Assembly (NCBI RefSeq): GCF_025567405.1
Contig: NZ_JAOQKJ010000006.1
Span: forward strand, 62,001 to 126,000
Direction of reading: 5' to 3'
Source of the DNA: Suilimivivens aceti
Lineage (GTDB): Bacteria; Bacillota; Clostridia; Lachnospirales; Lachnospiraceae
Length of the DNA stretch: 64,000 nucleotides
Below, one piece after another: positions 24,891 through 33,565 of the stretch (within the stretch, counting starts at the first letter, position 1; every line of letters begins with the position of its first letter). The notes beneath the pieces were generated by a model. The model ran no database searches, was not told the DNA's origin, and saw only the letters and a list, made by a program, of their open reading frames with translations. The translations under genes and the position numbers were made by a program.

Positions 24891-25718
24891 ATGAAAGAGC
24901 CATTGGTAAGTATCATTGTACCAGTATATAACGGAGAAAGGTCGATTGAAAGATGCCTCCGCAGCATACAGAACCAGACCTATCGGAACATTGAGGTTAT
25001 TGTAGTCAACGACGGCAGCACAGACCATACGGATCGTATCATCCGTAAATATGCAGAGCAGGATTCCAGATTTTGTTATATTAAAAAGGAAAACAGCGGT
25101 GTTTCTGATAGCAGGAACATTGCCATGAAGCGGGCCAGAGGAGAGTATTTCCAGTTTGTGGACGGAGATGACTGGTTAGTCAAGCATGCAACAGAGGAGT
25201 TTGTAAGGACTGCGCTTCTGTATGACTGCGAAATGGTGATCTCGGATTACAACAGGGTAAGGGGCAGGACGATCATGGTGAGGGGGCATGTAGAGGCAGG
25301 ACCGGTTCTGACAAGAACCAGATTTGCCGAAAACATGATGTCTGCGCCGGCTAACTTTTACTATGGTGTTCTCTGGAATAAGTTTTACAAGGCAGACATT
25401 ATCAGGAGATTTGCTCTTCAGTGTGATACCCAGCTTGACTGGTGTGAGGACTTCCGGTTTAATCTGGAGTATCTGCAGTATGTAGGTAAGGTTGGTGTGA
25501 TCAATAAGCCGCTCTATTACTATGTAAAGACCAAGGGAAGTCTTGTGGATACGCAGGCAGGAAGTCTGCAGCTGACCATGAAGACCAAGAGAAAGCTGTT
25601 TGATTATTATAAGGATCTGTATCAGATGCTGGATCTGTATGAAGGGAACAAATTCCGGATCCAGATGTTTTATTTCTCTTTTGCCCACGATAAAATAAAA
25701 GGAATTAAGATCGCATGA
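24891..25718 (+). CDS. Family 2 glycosyltransferase
   Basis: A 275-residue GT-A-fold transferase. The opening V-S-I-I-V-P-V-Y-N-G, V-V-N-D-G-S-T-D (about 38-45) and the metal site F-V-D-G-D-D-W (about 90) are standard GT2 motifs; W-C-E-D-F-R-F-N near 185 is the likely acceptor-side acidic motif. There is no membrane segment. It is shorter than many wall or capsule GT2 enzymes, but complete. Sugar and acceptor are unknown. The ATG has TAAGGAG; its stop overlaps the HAD gene start by 4 bases (ATGA). Confidence 0.88.
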   Translation: MKEPLVSIIVPVYNGERSIERCLRSIQNQTYRNIEVIVVNDGSTDHTDRIIRKYAEQDSRFCYIKKENSGVSDSRNIAMKRARGEYFQFVDGDDWLVKHATEEFVRTALLYDCEMVISDYNRVRGRTIMVRGHVEAGPVLTRTRFAENMMSAPANFYYGVLWNKFYKADIIRRFALQCDTQLDWCEDFRFNLEYLQYVGKVGVINKPLYYYVKTKGSLVDTQAGSLQLTMKTKRKLFDYYKDLYQMLDLYEGNKFRIQMFYFSFAHDKIKGIKIA

Positions 25719-26443
25719 CAAATTATATTTTTGATCTTTATGGAACCCTGATTGACATTCATACAAGCGAAAGCAAGGCCTCTCTGTGGAAGGAAGTGGC
25801 TTTGCTTTTTTCGATGAATGGTGTGCCCTATACGGAAACAGAGCTGCGTAAAAGCTACCTTCGTCTGTGTAAGGTGGAGGAAGGACGTCAGTGGGACCGG
25901 CAGAAAAAAATGAGAAATGGGAGCCTTTTGAAAAGAGAAATTGAGTTCCCGCTTGACAGGGTATTTACCGGCCTTTTTACAGAGAAGGGCATAGAGCCAT
26001 CGGAGGAAAAGCTTAAACTTATGGCAACTGCTTTCCGGGCACTGTCGACTTACTATATCCGGCTTTATGATGGTGCGGAAGATCTTTTGAAAAGATTGAA
26101 AAGATCAGGAAAAAAGATCTATCTGCTTTCCAACGCGCAGCGGATCTTCACAGAGCCGGAGATGAAGATGCTGGGGATTTATGAGCTGTTTGACGGTATT
26201 TTATATTCTTCGGATGCAGGTGTAAAGAAGCCATCCCATTATTTGTTTGAGGATCTTTTCGAGAAATATGGACTTAAGAAGGAGGATTCTGTCATGATCG
26301 GGAATGAATACGAAGCAGATATCCTAGGAGCGGATGCGTTTGGGATTACAAGTATGTACGTCCATACCAGCCAGTCTGGCAAAAGACCGGAGAAGCTGCC
26401 GGATGGCTGTATGGAGATCGCGGTCATCGGAGAAGTATTTTAG
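25715..26443 (+). CDS. HAD-superfamily hydrolase (subfamily IA)
   Basis: A 242-residue phosphatase-like protein. Motif I is F-D-L-Y-G-T-L-I-D (about 6-14; Tyr where most have Asp+2 or similar), motif II is L-L-S-N-A-Q (about 133), motif III is K-K-P (near 168) and motif IV is I-G-N-E-Y-E-A-D-I (about 190). A helical cap lies between motifs I and II. The substrate is unknown. It is translationally coupled to the glycosyltransferase gene. Confidence 0.87.
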   Translation: MTNYIFDLYGTLIDIHTSESKASLWKEVALLFSMNGVPYTETELRKSYLRLCKVEEGRQWDRQKKMRNGSLLKREIEFPLDRVFTGLFTEKGIEPSEEKLKLMATAFRALSTYYIRLYDGAEDLLKRLKRSGKKIYLLSNAQRIFTEPEMKMLGIYELFDGILYSSDAGVKKPSHYLFEDLFEKYGLKKEDSVMIGNEYEADILGADAFGITSMYVHTSQSGKRPEKLPDGCMEIAVIGEVF

Positions 26444-26473
26444 AAACAGAACCTTCAAGGGACAGAAATGGAC

Positions 26474-26502
26474 TTGACAAGCAGGCGCCTGCCTACTAAG
26501 AT
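26474..26502 (+). promoter_or_regulatory. Promoter of the valS T-box leader
   Basis: TTGACA (26474-26479), a 17-base spacer and TAAGAT (26497-26502): a near-consensus sigma-A promoter placed just before the T-box leader. Confidence 0.85.
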
Positions 26503-26511
26503 AGATTTAAT

Positions 26512-26818
26512 GAGTTATGAAAAGGTAGTGACAAAGAGGAGTACCTGTTTATTCAGGCATCAGAGAGGATATTCCATCGGCTGAAAGAATATCTGGCAGT
26601 GGATACAGGGAAGGTAGCTTTGGAACCGGAGAGCTGAACAGCGTTCTGGCAGCTGCAGAGGTTTTTGCAGGTTGAAGGAATCCAGGTAGGTTCTCACGGC
26701 TGATCCCCGTTAACGGATAGTGCTTTCGGCAGATGCCGGCGGCAGTGAGTGACAAGCAAAGGTGGTACCGCGTAGAAATGACGCCCTTTACAGAAGTGAT
26801 TCTGTAAAGGGTTTTTTA
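26512..26818 (+). ncRNA. T-box riboswitch controlling valS
   Basis: The leader has the hallmarks of a T-box. They are a stem I start with AAAGAGGAGTA (about 26534), a distal AGAGAGG element (about 26563), a long structured middle, the T-box core GGTGGTACCGCG at 26761-26772, and a terminator at 26784-26818. The core's TGGT fits the ACCA end of tRNA-Val. Uncharged tRNA-Val pairing would favour the antiterminator and so turn valS on under valine-tRNA shortage. A GTT at 26643-26645 is a candidate Val specifier, but I did not fold stem I to prove it. More hairpins follow before valS. Confidence 0.93.
26784..26818 (+). terminator. T-box terminator
   Basis: CCCTTTACAGAA, loop GTGA, TTCTGTAAAGGG, then TTTTTT. 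The 5' arm overlaps the region that the T-box core would pair with in the antiterminated state. Confidence 0.93.
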
Positions 26819-26864
26819 TGTCATTGGAATATTACGGAGTAATTTCCTATGACATAAAAAACCC
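26809..26864. repeat. 56-bp near-perfect inverted repeat overlapping the T-box terminator tail
   Basis: GGGTTTTTTATGTCAT (26809-26824) is repeated exactly as the complement at 26849-26864 (ATGACATAAAAAACCC). Inside, GGAA and ATTAC pair with GTAAT and TTCC around a GGA loop, with one mismatch and one bulge. The left arm contains the T tract of the T-box terminator. Confidence 0.95.
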
Positions 26865-26869
26865 TCCGG

Positions 26870-26954
26870 GCAGGATCGCACTGCGGCGGAGGGGTAGATG
26901 TCGCTTAAAGCGACCCGCCGCAGGCGGAGAATCCTGCAAGCAGGATTCTTTTTT
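26870..26954 (+). terminator. Second hairpin set and intrinsic terminator between T-box and valS
   Basis: A terminator GAATCCTGC-AA-GCAGGATTC-TTTTTT spans 26929-26954, only 18 bases before valS. Just upstream, CTGCGGCGG (26881-26889) pairs with CCGCCGCAG (26915-26923) around an inner GTCGCT/AGCGAC stem. GCAGGAT at 26870-26876 is identical to the terminator's 3' arm and could pair with ATCCTGC (26931-26937), giving an alternative fold that would break the terminator. Confidence 0.85.
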
Positions 26955-26972
26955 AAGACAGAAAAGGAGAAG

Positions 26973-29636
26973 ATGATGAGCAGAGAACTTGCAAAGACCT
27001 ACGATCCCAAGGGGATTGAGGACAGAATCTATGACAAATGGCTTGCGAAGAAATACTTCCATGCAGAGGTGGATCATTCCAAAACACCGTTTACGATCGT
27101 AATTCCCCCTCCGAATATCACAGGACAGCTCCATATGGGACATGCCCTTGACAATACCATGCAGGATATCCTGATCCGTTATAAGAGGATGCAGGGCTAT
27201 AATGCACTCTGGCAGCCAGGAACAGACCATGCCAGCATCGCTACAGAGGTTAAGATCATTGAAAAGCTGAAGGAAGAAGGCATCAGCAAGGAAGATCTTG
27301 GCAGAGAAGGGTTCCTTAAGAGAGCCTGGGAGTGGAAGGCTGAGTACGGCGGAAGGATCATTGAACAGCTGAAAAAGCTTGGCTCCTCCTGTGACTGGGA
27401 CAGAGAGCGTTTTACCATGGACGAGGGCTGCAATAAGGCAGTTACCGAAGTATTCTGCAAGATGCACGAAAAAGGCTGGATCTACAAGGGCAGCAGGATC
27501 ATCAACTGGTGTCCGGTATGTAATACCTCCATTTCTGATGCCGAGGTAGAATATGAAGAGCAGGCAGGCCATTTCTGGCATATCAAGTACCCGCTGATCG
27601 AGGATGACGGAACTGTAAGTACCACAAGATTCCTTGAGTTTGCGACTACAAGACCGGAGACTATGCTTGGTGATACTGCAGTAGCAGTCCATCCCGATGA
27701 TGACAGATATAAGGATATCGTTGGAAAGAAGCTGATGCTCCCTATTATCAACAGAGAGATCCCGATCATTGCAGATGCTTATGTTGACAGAGAGTTTGGT
27801 ACCGGTGTAGTTAAGATCACACCTGCCCATGACCCGAATGACTTTGAGGTTGGAAAGCGTCACAATCTGCCTGAGATCAATATCCTGAATGATGATGCCA
27901 CCATCAATGAAAACGGCGGCAAGTTCTGCGGTATGGACCGTTATGCAGCAAGAGAGGCCATTGTAAAGGAACTGGATGAGATGGGACTCCTTGTAAGGAT
28001 TGAAGATTATACCCATAATGTAGGTACCCATGACAGATGTAAGACAACCATCGAGCCCATGATCAAGAAGCAGTGGTTTGTCAGGATGGATGAACTGATC
28101 AAGCCCGCAGTAAAAGCTGTAAAGGACGGGGACATCCAGCTGATCCCGAAGAGAATGGAAAAGACCTACTTCAACTGGACAGACAATATCAGAGACTGGT
28201 GTATTTCCAGACAGCTCTGGTGGGGTCACAGGATCCCGGCATATTACTGTGATGACTGCGGAGAAACCGTAGTAGCAAAGCAGATGCCTGAGAAGTGCCC
28301 TAAGTGCGGCGGCACTCACTTTACACAGGATCCGGATACCCTGGACACCTGGTTCTCATCAGCACTCTGGCCGTTCTCCACACTTGGCTGGCCGGAGCAG
28401 ACAGAGGATCTGAAATATTTTTATCCGACAGATGTACTGGTAACCGGCTATGATATTATCTTCTTCTGGGTTATCCGGATGATCTTCTCCGGCTATGAGC
28501 AGATGGGAGAAAGACCGTTTAAGACAGTTCTGTTCCATGGACTTGTCAGAGATTCTAAGGGACGTAAGATGAGTAAGAGCCTTGGCAATGGGATCGATCC
28601 TCTGGAGATTATCGATCAGTATGGTGCAGATGCCCTGCGTCTTACCCTGATCACCGGTAATGCACCGGGTAACGACATGCGTTTCTACTATGAAAGAGTA
28701 GAGGCGAGCAGAAACTTTGCAAACAAGATCTGGAACGCATCCCGTTTCATCATGATGAACATGCCGGAGGAAGGACTTCAGGTTACAGATCCTGTCCTGC
28801 AGCCGGTAGATAAGTGGATTCTTTCCAAGCTGAATGCCCTGATCAAGGATGCTACCGAGAATATGGATCATTTTGAACTGGGAATCGCGGTACAGAAGGT
28901 ATATGACTTTATCTGGGATGAGTTCTGTGACTGGTATATCGAGATGGTAAAACCCCGTCTTTACAATACAGATGATCAGGAAAGCAAGAATGCAGCACTC
29001 TGGACCTTAAAGACAGTCCTGTTAAATGCGCTGAAGCTGCTCCATCCTTATATGCCGTTTATCACAGAGGAAATTTTCTGTACCCTGCAGTCAGAAGAGG
29101 AATCGATCATGATCTCAAGCTGGCCGGTATATCAGGATGACTGGAGCTTTGCAAAGGAAGAACAGGATATCGAGACGATCAAGGATGCAGTCAGAGGTGT
29201 GCGTAATATCCGTACCGAAATGAATGTAGCACCAAGCCGCAAGGCCATGATCTATGTAGTCAGCGAAAAGGAAGAGGTCCGTAGAGCCTTTACAGAGGGA
29301 AAGCTGTTCTTCACATCTCTTGCCGGAGCTTCTGAGGTTGTGATCCAGGAGGATAAGAACGGTATCGCAGAGGATGCGGTTTCTGTTGTGATCCATGGTG
29401 CGACTCTTTACATTCCTTTCGCGGAGCTTGTGGATATCGCACAGGAGATCGAGAGACTGAAGAAGGAAGAGAAACGTCTGACCGGCGAGCTTGCCAGAGT
29501 CAATGGTATGCTGAGCAATGAGAAGTTTATGGGCAAGGCACCACAGGCCAAGATTGATGAAGAAAAGGCAAAGCTTGAGAAATATACCCAGATGATGGAG
29601 CAGGTAAAGGAAAGACTTGCACAGCTAAGCAAATAA
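26973..29636 (+). CDS. valS: Valyl-tRNA synthetase
   Basis: A class Ia synthetase that charges tRNA-Val; 887 residues, normal size. The HIGH motif appears as H-M-G-H (about 54-57) after P-P-P-N-I-T-G, and the KMSKS loop is K-M-S-K-S (about 532-536). The CP1 editing domain (W-H-I-K-Y-P, T-T-R-P-E-T, about 190-330), a zinc-type C-x2-C / C-x2-C pair (about 424-443), the anticodon-binding domain and a C-terminal coiled coil (about 825-887) are all seen. The start ATG ATG at 26973/26976 follows AAAAGGAG; longer in-frame starts run into the terminator hairpin. It is controlled by the T-box leader. Confidence 0.97.
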   Translation: MMSRELAKTYDPKGIEDRIYDKWLAKKYFHAEVDHSKTPFTIVIPPPNITGQLHMGHALDNTMQDILIRYKRMQGYNALWQPGTDHASIATEVKIIEKLKEEGISKEDLGREGFLKRAWEWKAEYGGRIIEQLKKLGSSCDWDRERFTMDEGCNKAVTEVFCKMHEKGWIYKGSRIINWCPVCNTSISDAEVEYEEQAGHFWHIKYPLIEDDGTVSTTRFLEFATTRPETMLGDTAVAVHPDDDRYKDIVGKKLMLPIINREIPIIADAYVDREFGTGVVKITPAHDPNDFEVGKRHNLPEINILNDDATINENGGKFCGMDRYAAREAIVKELDEMGLLVRIEDYTHNVGTHDRCKTTIEPMIKKQWFVRMDELIKPAVKAVKDGDIQLIPKRMEKTYFNWTDNIRDWCISRQLWWGHRIPAYYCDDCGETVVAKQMPEKCPKCGGTHFTQDPDTLDTWFSSALWPFSTLGWPEQTEDLKYFYPTDVLVTGYDIIFFWVIRMIFSGYEQMGERPFKTVLFHGLVRDSKGRKMSKSLGNGIDPLEIIDQYGADALRLTLITGNAPGNDMRFYYERVEASRNFANKIWNASRFIMMNMPEEGLQVTDPVLQPVDKWILSKLNALIKDATENMDHFELGIAVQKVYDFIWDEFCDWYIEMVKPRLYNTDDQESKNAALWTLKTVLLNALKLLHPYMPFITEEIFCTLQSEEESIMISSWPVYQDDWSFAKEEQDIETIKDAVRGVRNIRTEMNVAPSRKAMIYVVSEKEEVRRAFTEGKLFFTSLAGASEVVIQEDKNGIAEDAVSVVIHGATLYIPFAELVDIAQEIERLKKEEKRLTGELARVNGMLSNEKFMGKAPQAKIDEEKAKLEKYTQMMEQVKERLAQLSK

Positions 29637-29668
29637 AATAAAGCAAACGGAAGAAGGGAGCCAGTTAC

Positions 29669-30979
29669 GTGACGGCGTTTGAGCAGGCAGAACAATATAT
29701 CAACGAGATACCGAGATTTGCCGGGAAAAATACAGTAGAGGATACGTCCCGCATGCTTACGATCGCAGGCTGTGACAGGCTCCCTTTTCCTGTGATCCAT
29801 GTAGCCGGTACCAATGGGAAGGGCAGTGTATGTGCCTGCCTTGCGTCTATTCTGAAGGAGAGCGGAAGGAGAGTCGGGATCTTTACGTCTCCCCATCTTG
29901 TGGATATCAGGGAGCGGATCCGTATCGATGATGAGATGATATCAGAGAACCGGTTCGCTGAGGTATTCCGGGAGGTTCAGATACTGGCAGAAGAAGGGAA
30001 GAAGGAGGGATTGTCACATCCTTCCTTCTTTGAATATCTGTTTCTGATGGCAATGATCTATTTCAGGGATGAAAAGCCGGATGCTGTGATACTGGAAACC
30101 GGTCTGGGAGGCAGACTGGATGCAACAAACAGTATAAAGCATCCGGCACTCTGTGTGATCACGGAGATTGGATTTGACCATATGCAGTACCTTGGTAATA
30201 CGCTGGAGGAAATTGCGGGAGAAAAGGCCGGTATTATCAAAAAGGGAGTACCTGTTATATTCCCGGACAGACGGCCTGAGACGACAAGGGTGCTGGTGAA
30301 TCGTGCAAAAGAAATAGGAAGCCGGGCGGTTCTGCTCGAAAAAAGCAATATTTTGGATATAAATACAGGGAATAAAAACATTGATTTTTCACTGCATACT
30401 GGTTATTATAATTATATTGGGCTGTCACTTCATATGGTTGCACTTTACCAGGTGGAAAATGCCTCTCTTGCAGTTCTTGCAGCAGAAGAACTGAACAGGG
30501 AAGGATATCTGATCGGGGAAGAAGCCATAAGGAAGGGACTTCTGGGTGCATACTGGCCGGGGCGGATGGAAGAGGTACAGCCCGGCATTTTTTTGGATGG
30601 TGCCCACAATGAAGATGGGATAGAGGCGCTGCTTGCAACAGTAAAAGTAATACCCTGCAGGGGAGAGAGAAAGCTTCTGTTTGGGGTAGTTGCGGACAAG
30701 CAGTATGAAAAGATGATCAGGAGAATAGCAGAGAGTGGTCTCTTTACAGAGATTGCGGTCACGACACTTTCCTCTGACCGAAGTGCGTCTCTTACAGAGC
30801 TTTCGAAGCTATGGAGGCAGTATGAATTACCCTGCCGCTTTTATGAAGATGCAGGAGAGGCCTTTGGATGGCTGCTTGCAGGCAGAAAAGAGGCTGACGT
30901 GATTTATGTTGCCGGTTCGTTATATTTGATAGGGCAGATAAAGAGCCTTAAGAGGAGAACACCGGATGATAGATTTTGA
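29669..30979 (+). CDS. folC: Folylpolyglutamate / dihydrofolate synthase
   Basis: A Mur-ligase-like enzyme that adds glutamate to folates (and often makes dihydrofolate from dihydropteroate); 436 residues. The P-loop is H-V-A-G-T-N-G-K-G-S-V-C (about 44-55), followed by F-T-S-P-H-L-V-D-I-R-E-R-I, E-T-G-L-G-G-R-L-D-A-T-N (about 147) and D-G-A-H-N-E-D-G (about 310), all family motifs. It starts with GTG after AGAAGGGAG. valS-folC order is common in Firmicutes. Its end overlaps the next small gene by 14 bases. Confidence 0.94.
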   Translation: MTAFEQAEQYINEIPRFAGKNTVEDTSRMLTIAGCDRLPFPVIHVAGTNGKGSVCACLASILKESGRRVGIFTSPHLVDIRERIRIDDEMISENRFAEVFREVQILAEEGKKEGLSHPSFFEYLFLMAMIYFRDEKPDAVILETGLGGRLDATNSIKHPALCVITEIGFDHMQYLGNTLEEIAGEKAGIIKKGVPVIFPDRRPETTRVLVNRAKEIGSRAVLLEKSNILDINTGNKNIDFSLHTGYYNYIGLSLHMVALYQVENASLAVLAAEELNREGYLIGEEAIRKGLLGAYWPGRMEEVQPGIFLDGAHNEDGIEALLATVKVIPCRGERKLLFGVVADKQYEKMIRRIAESGLFTEIAVTTLSSDRSASLTELSKLWRQYELPCRFYEDAGEAFGWLLAGRKEADVIYVAGSLYLIGQIKSLKRRTPDDRF

Positions 30980-31124
30980 AGAAGAATTAAAGAAGTTTCA
31001 CCCAAGTCTTGAGGTTGAGGATGCTGCAGAAGCGATCTACGGACAGGATCTGACGGATGTGGCAGATATATTGATACAGATGGTAGAAAAGGCAAAAGAA
31101 AAGACGGAAGCAGAAGAGGAGTAA
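30966..31124 (+). CDS. Small acidic protein of unknown function (52 residues)
   Basis: A 52-codon frame, ATG 30966 to TAA 31122-31124, begins inside the folC 3' end and stops 4 bases before the next gene. It encodes M-I-D-F-E-E-E-L-K-K-F-H-P-S-L-E-V and ends in an acidic, Glu/Lys-rich helix. The predicted protein is helical, with two halves joined at G-Q-D-L-T-D-V. Spacing, overlap and even codon use suggest a real gene; I do not recognise the family. Confidence 0.65.
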   Translation: MIDFEEELKKFHPSLEVEDAAEAIYGQDLTDVADILIQMVEKAKEKTEAEEE

Positions 31125-31128
31125 CGGC

Positions 31129-32550
31129 ATGATCTGTTATAATTGCGGCTGTCGTTTATCAGAGCAGGACTTCTGTACCGGATGCGGCGCTGATGTATCA
31201 CTTTATAAGAAGGTGATATACCTTTCCAACCGTCTTTATAATGACGGACTGGATAAGGCGTCGGTAAGAGATCTGTCAGGAGCGATCGCCAGTCTGAAAG
31301 AAAGTATTAAACTGAACAAGAACAATATTGATGCGAGAAATCTTCTGGGACTTGTTTATTTTGAAATGGGAGAAGCGGTATCCGCCCTTGGTGAGTGGGT
31401 CATCAGCCAGAATCTCCGCCCGAAGAAAAATATCGCCAATGATTATATTGATATGATTCAGAATAATCAGGCGAGACTCGATGGCATCAACCAGACGATC
31501 AAGAAGTATAATCAGGCACTTGCGTACTGCTGGCAGGACAGTCAGGATCTGGCTGTGATCCAGCTTAAGAAGGTGCTTTCCAATAATCCGAAGTATGTCA
31601 GGGCACACCAGCTTCTGGCGCTGCTTTACATGAACACAGAGGAATGGGAGAAGGCCAGAAGAGAGCTGGAGAAATGTGAGCAGATCGATACAGGCAATAC
31701 CACAACACAGCGTTATCTGAAGGAAGTCACGCATATGCTGGTTCCTGAGGAAAGCCAGAAGGGCAGTACGAGGAAAAAGGCTTCTTCTGATGAGATCATC
31801 CGTTATCAGAGCGGAAATGAAACGATCATCCAGCCTGTCAATGCAGCGGAGAAGAAAGGGGTATCCTCCCTTCTGAATCTGGGGATAGGACTTGTGATCG
31901 GCATCGGGATCGCCTGCTTTCTGATCCTTCCGGCAAGGATCCAGAAAGCCAAGGCAGATATTAACAATGATCTGAGGGCAGTCAGTGAACAGTCGGATGC
32001 CAAGACAGCGACCATAGATGAGCAGGAGCAGAAGATCAGGAGCCTGACAGATGAAAATACACAGCTGACAAGCCAGCTGGCAGCACTGGAGGGAACGGAT
32101 GGTGCCCTGCAGGCAACAGACGGGCTGATGATGGCTGTGAACGCCTATCTGACAGATCCGGAGGACATTGAAACAATCGCAGGTTACATGGAGGCCATGG
32201 AGCCGGATGAAAATGGGGAGGAAGAGGTAAAGCACTCGAACTCCTATGAAACACTCCGCAAGCAGTTCCTGACACTGGTTTCTGAAAAGCTTGCAGCTTA
32301 CTATTACGGACTTGGTAATGACAGCTACAGAAATGGAGATTACGGAGCAGCGATCCCGAATCTGAAGCGAGCCTTTACTTATGACAATACGAATGCAGAT
32401 GCCCTGTTCTATCTGGGTAACTGCTACCGGGAGAACGGAGACGATGATAAGGCCAAGGAGATTTATGCACAGGTAATGGATGACTTTGCGGGAACAGACA
32501 GGGCATCCAAGGCAGAAACCTATCTGGCAGAGATCAATAATCAGAATTAA
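31129..32550 (+). CDS. Zinc-ribbon TPR protein with one membrane span
   Basis: A 473-residue protein. It has an N-terminal zinc ribbon C-Y-N-C-G-C / F-C-T-G-C-G (about 3-22), then TPR helices (about 25-210, including A-I-A-S-L-K-E-S-I-K-L-N and Y-V-R-A-H-Q-L-L-A-L-L-Y), then a single membrane helix (about 244-265). A coiled coil follows (about 275-325), and a second TPR group near the C-terminus (about 385-470, A-A-I-P-N-L-K-R-A-F-T-Y-D-N). By the positive-inside rule the ribbon is cytosolic and the last TPRs are outside. It is likely a scaffold; partners are unknown. A terminator follows at 32616. Confidence 0.8.
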   Translation: MICYNCGCRLSEQDFCTGCGADVSLYKKVIYLSNRLYNDGLDKASVRDLSGAIASLKESIKLNKNNIDARNLLGLVYFEMGEAVSALGEWVISQNLRPKKNIANDYIDMIQNNQARLDGINQTIKKYNQALAYCWQDSQDLAVIQLKKVLSNNPKYVRAHQLLALLYMNTEEWEKARRELEKCEQIDTGNTTTQRYLKEVTHMLVPEESQKGSTRKKASSDEIIRYQSGNETIIQPVNAAEKKGVSSLLNLGIGLVIGIGIACFLILPARIQKAKADINNDLRAVSEQSDAKTATIDEQEQKIRSLTDENTQLTSQLAALEGTDGALQATDGLMMAVNAYLTDPEDIETIAGYMEAMEPDENGEEEVKHSNSYETLRKQFLTLVSEKLAAYYYGLGNDSYRNGDYGAAIPNLKRAFTYDNTNADALFYLGNCYRENGDDDKAKEIYAQVMDDFAGTDRASKAETYLAEINNQN

Positions 32551-32615
32551 ATGAAATAACCTGCAGCAGCTCTAGGCAGAAGGATCAGGATTGCAGGAGC
32601 AATATCGTTTACAAA

Positions 32616-32647
32616 AGAGAACATGATAAGCATGTTCTCTTTTTTTA
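32616..32647 (+). terminator. Intrinsic terminator before the spoIIA operon
   Basis: AGAGAACATG, loop ATAAG, CATGTTCTCT, then a T tract of six or more. It is followed a few bases on by the palindrome TTTACAGCTGTAAA (about 32651), which may be an operator or chance. Confidence 0.92.
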
Positions 32648-32705
32648 CGTCTTTACAGCTGTAAAAGTGGAAAAGACCAGGGAAAGACAGAATAAGGAGG
32701 GAAAA

Positions 32706-33014
32706 ATGGAAGAGGAATTCAAGGTAATTGACAATTATCTGATGGTCAGGATGCCGGCAGAGGTGGATCATCATGCATCAGAATATATCGGACGGACTGC
32801 GGACAGATATATTCTGAAGGAAGGAGTAGGAAATGTAGTGTTCGATTTTGAGAAGACCAGGTTTATGGACAGCTCCGGGATCGGGATCATCATAGGACGA
32901 TATAAGAAGATCACCTGTTTTGGAGGCAGGGTTTTTGCAGTCAATGCGGATGCAAGGATCAAAAAGACACTGATGCTCTGCGGATTGCATAAGGTGATTG
33001 AGATCATGGAATAG
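32706..33014 (+). CDS. spoIIAA: Anti-sigma-F factor antagonist SpoIIAA
   Basis: A 102-residue STAS-domain protein. Its unphosphorylated form binds SpoIIAB and frees sigma-F in the forespore. The phospho-site is the second Ser of F-M-D-S-S-G-I-G (about S57), at the usual place. Start: ATG 32706 after AAGGAGGG; an in-frame GTG upstream at 32667 is less likely. spoIIAB and sigF follow, the canonical order. Confidence 0.93.
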   Translation: MEEEFKVIDNYLMVRMPAEVDHHASEYIGRTADRYILKEGVGNVVFDFEKTRFMDSSGIGIIIGRYKKITCFGGRVFAVNADARIKKTLMLCGLHKVIEIME

Positions 33015-33055
33015 AATCAGAAAACAAAGAAAAAGAAAGGCATAAGGGGAAAACG

Positions 33056-33559
33056 ATGGAAACGGGAAGACGTCTGGAAAACAAACATGCAGGATCGGAA
33101 ATGACGAAAAATGAAATGCAGATACAGTTCACTGCTGTGTCAGAAAATGAGGCATTTGCAAGGATCGCAGTGGCTGCTTTTGTAACACCATTAAATCCGA
33201 CACTGGAGGAGATCGCAGATATCAAGACAGCGGTATCTGAGGCTGTGACGAATGCAATTATCCATGGTTATGATGGCATGACGGGAAAAGAACAGAATCA
33301 GGTATACATACACTGTCTGCTGAACAGGGATGTACTGCAGGTAGAGGTCATAGATGAAGGAAAGGGCATTGAAGATGTGGAAAAGGCCATGGAGCCCATG
33401 TATACCACCAAACCTGATATGGACAGATCCGGTATGGGCTTTGCTTTTATGGAGGCTTTTATGGATGAATTGGAAGTGATATCGGAGCCTGGACAGGGAA
33501 CTACGGTGCTGATGAGCAAAAAGCTGGGGACACTGCCATTTATTGACCGTGAGGAGTGA
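33056..33559 (+). CDS. spoIIAB: Anti-sigma-F factor / kinase SpoIIAB
   Basis: A 167-residue GHKL-type kinase that holds sigma-F inactive and phosphorylates SpoIIAA. Family marks are N-E-M-Q-I-Q-F near the start, V-A-A-F-V-T-P-L-N-P-T-L-E-E, the N-box E-A-V-T-N-A-I-I-H-G-Y, D-E-G-K-G-I-E-D and S-G-M-G-F-A-F-M-E-A-F. It is about 15-20 residues longer at the N-terminus than usual; an internal ATG at 33101 (M-T-K-N-E-M) would give the typical length, but GGGG before 33056 supports the longer start. Confidence 0.93.
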   Translation: METGRRLENKHAGSEMTKNEMQIQFTAVSENEAFARIAVAAFVTPLNPTLEEIADIKTAVSEAVTNAIIHGYDGMTGKEQNQVYIHCLLNRDVLQVEVIDEGKGIEDVEKAMEPMYTTKPDMDRSGMGFAFMEAFMDELEVISEPGQGTTVLMSKKLGTLPFIDREE

Positions 33560-33565
33560 TCTGAC

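Noticed and set aside
26847..28319. 490-codon - strand ORF opposite valS
   Set aside because: It lies entirely over valS and its leader, has no recognisable domain, and valS has intact motifs on the + strand.
32650..32666. TTTACAGCTGTAAA palindrome as an operator
   Set aside because: A perfect 14-bp palindrome before spoIIAA, but no known regulator site fits it and no second copy was seen; left as a note only.
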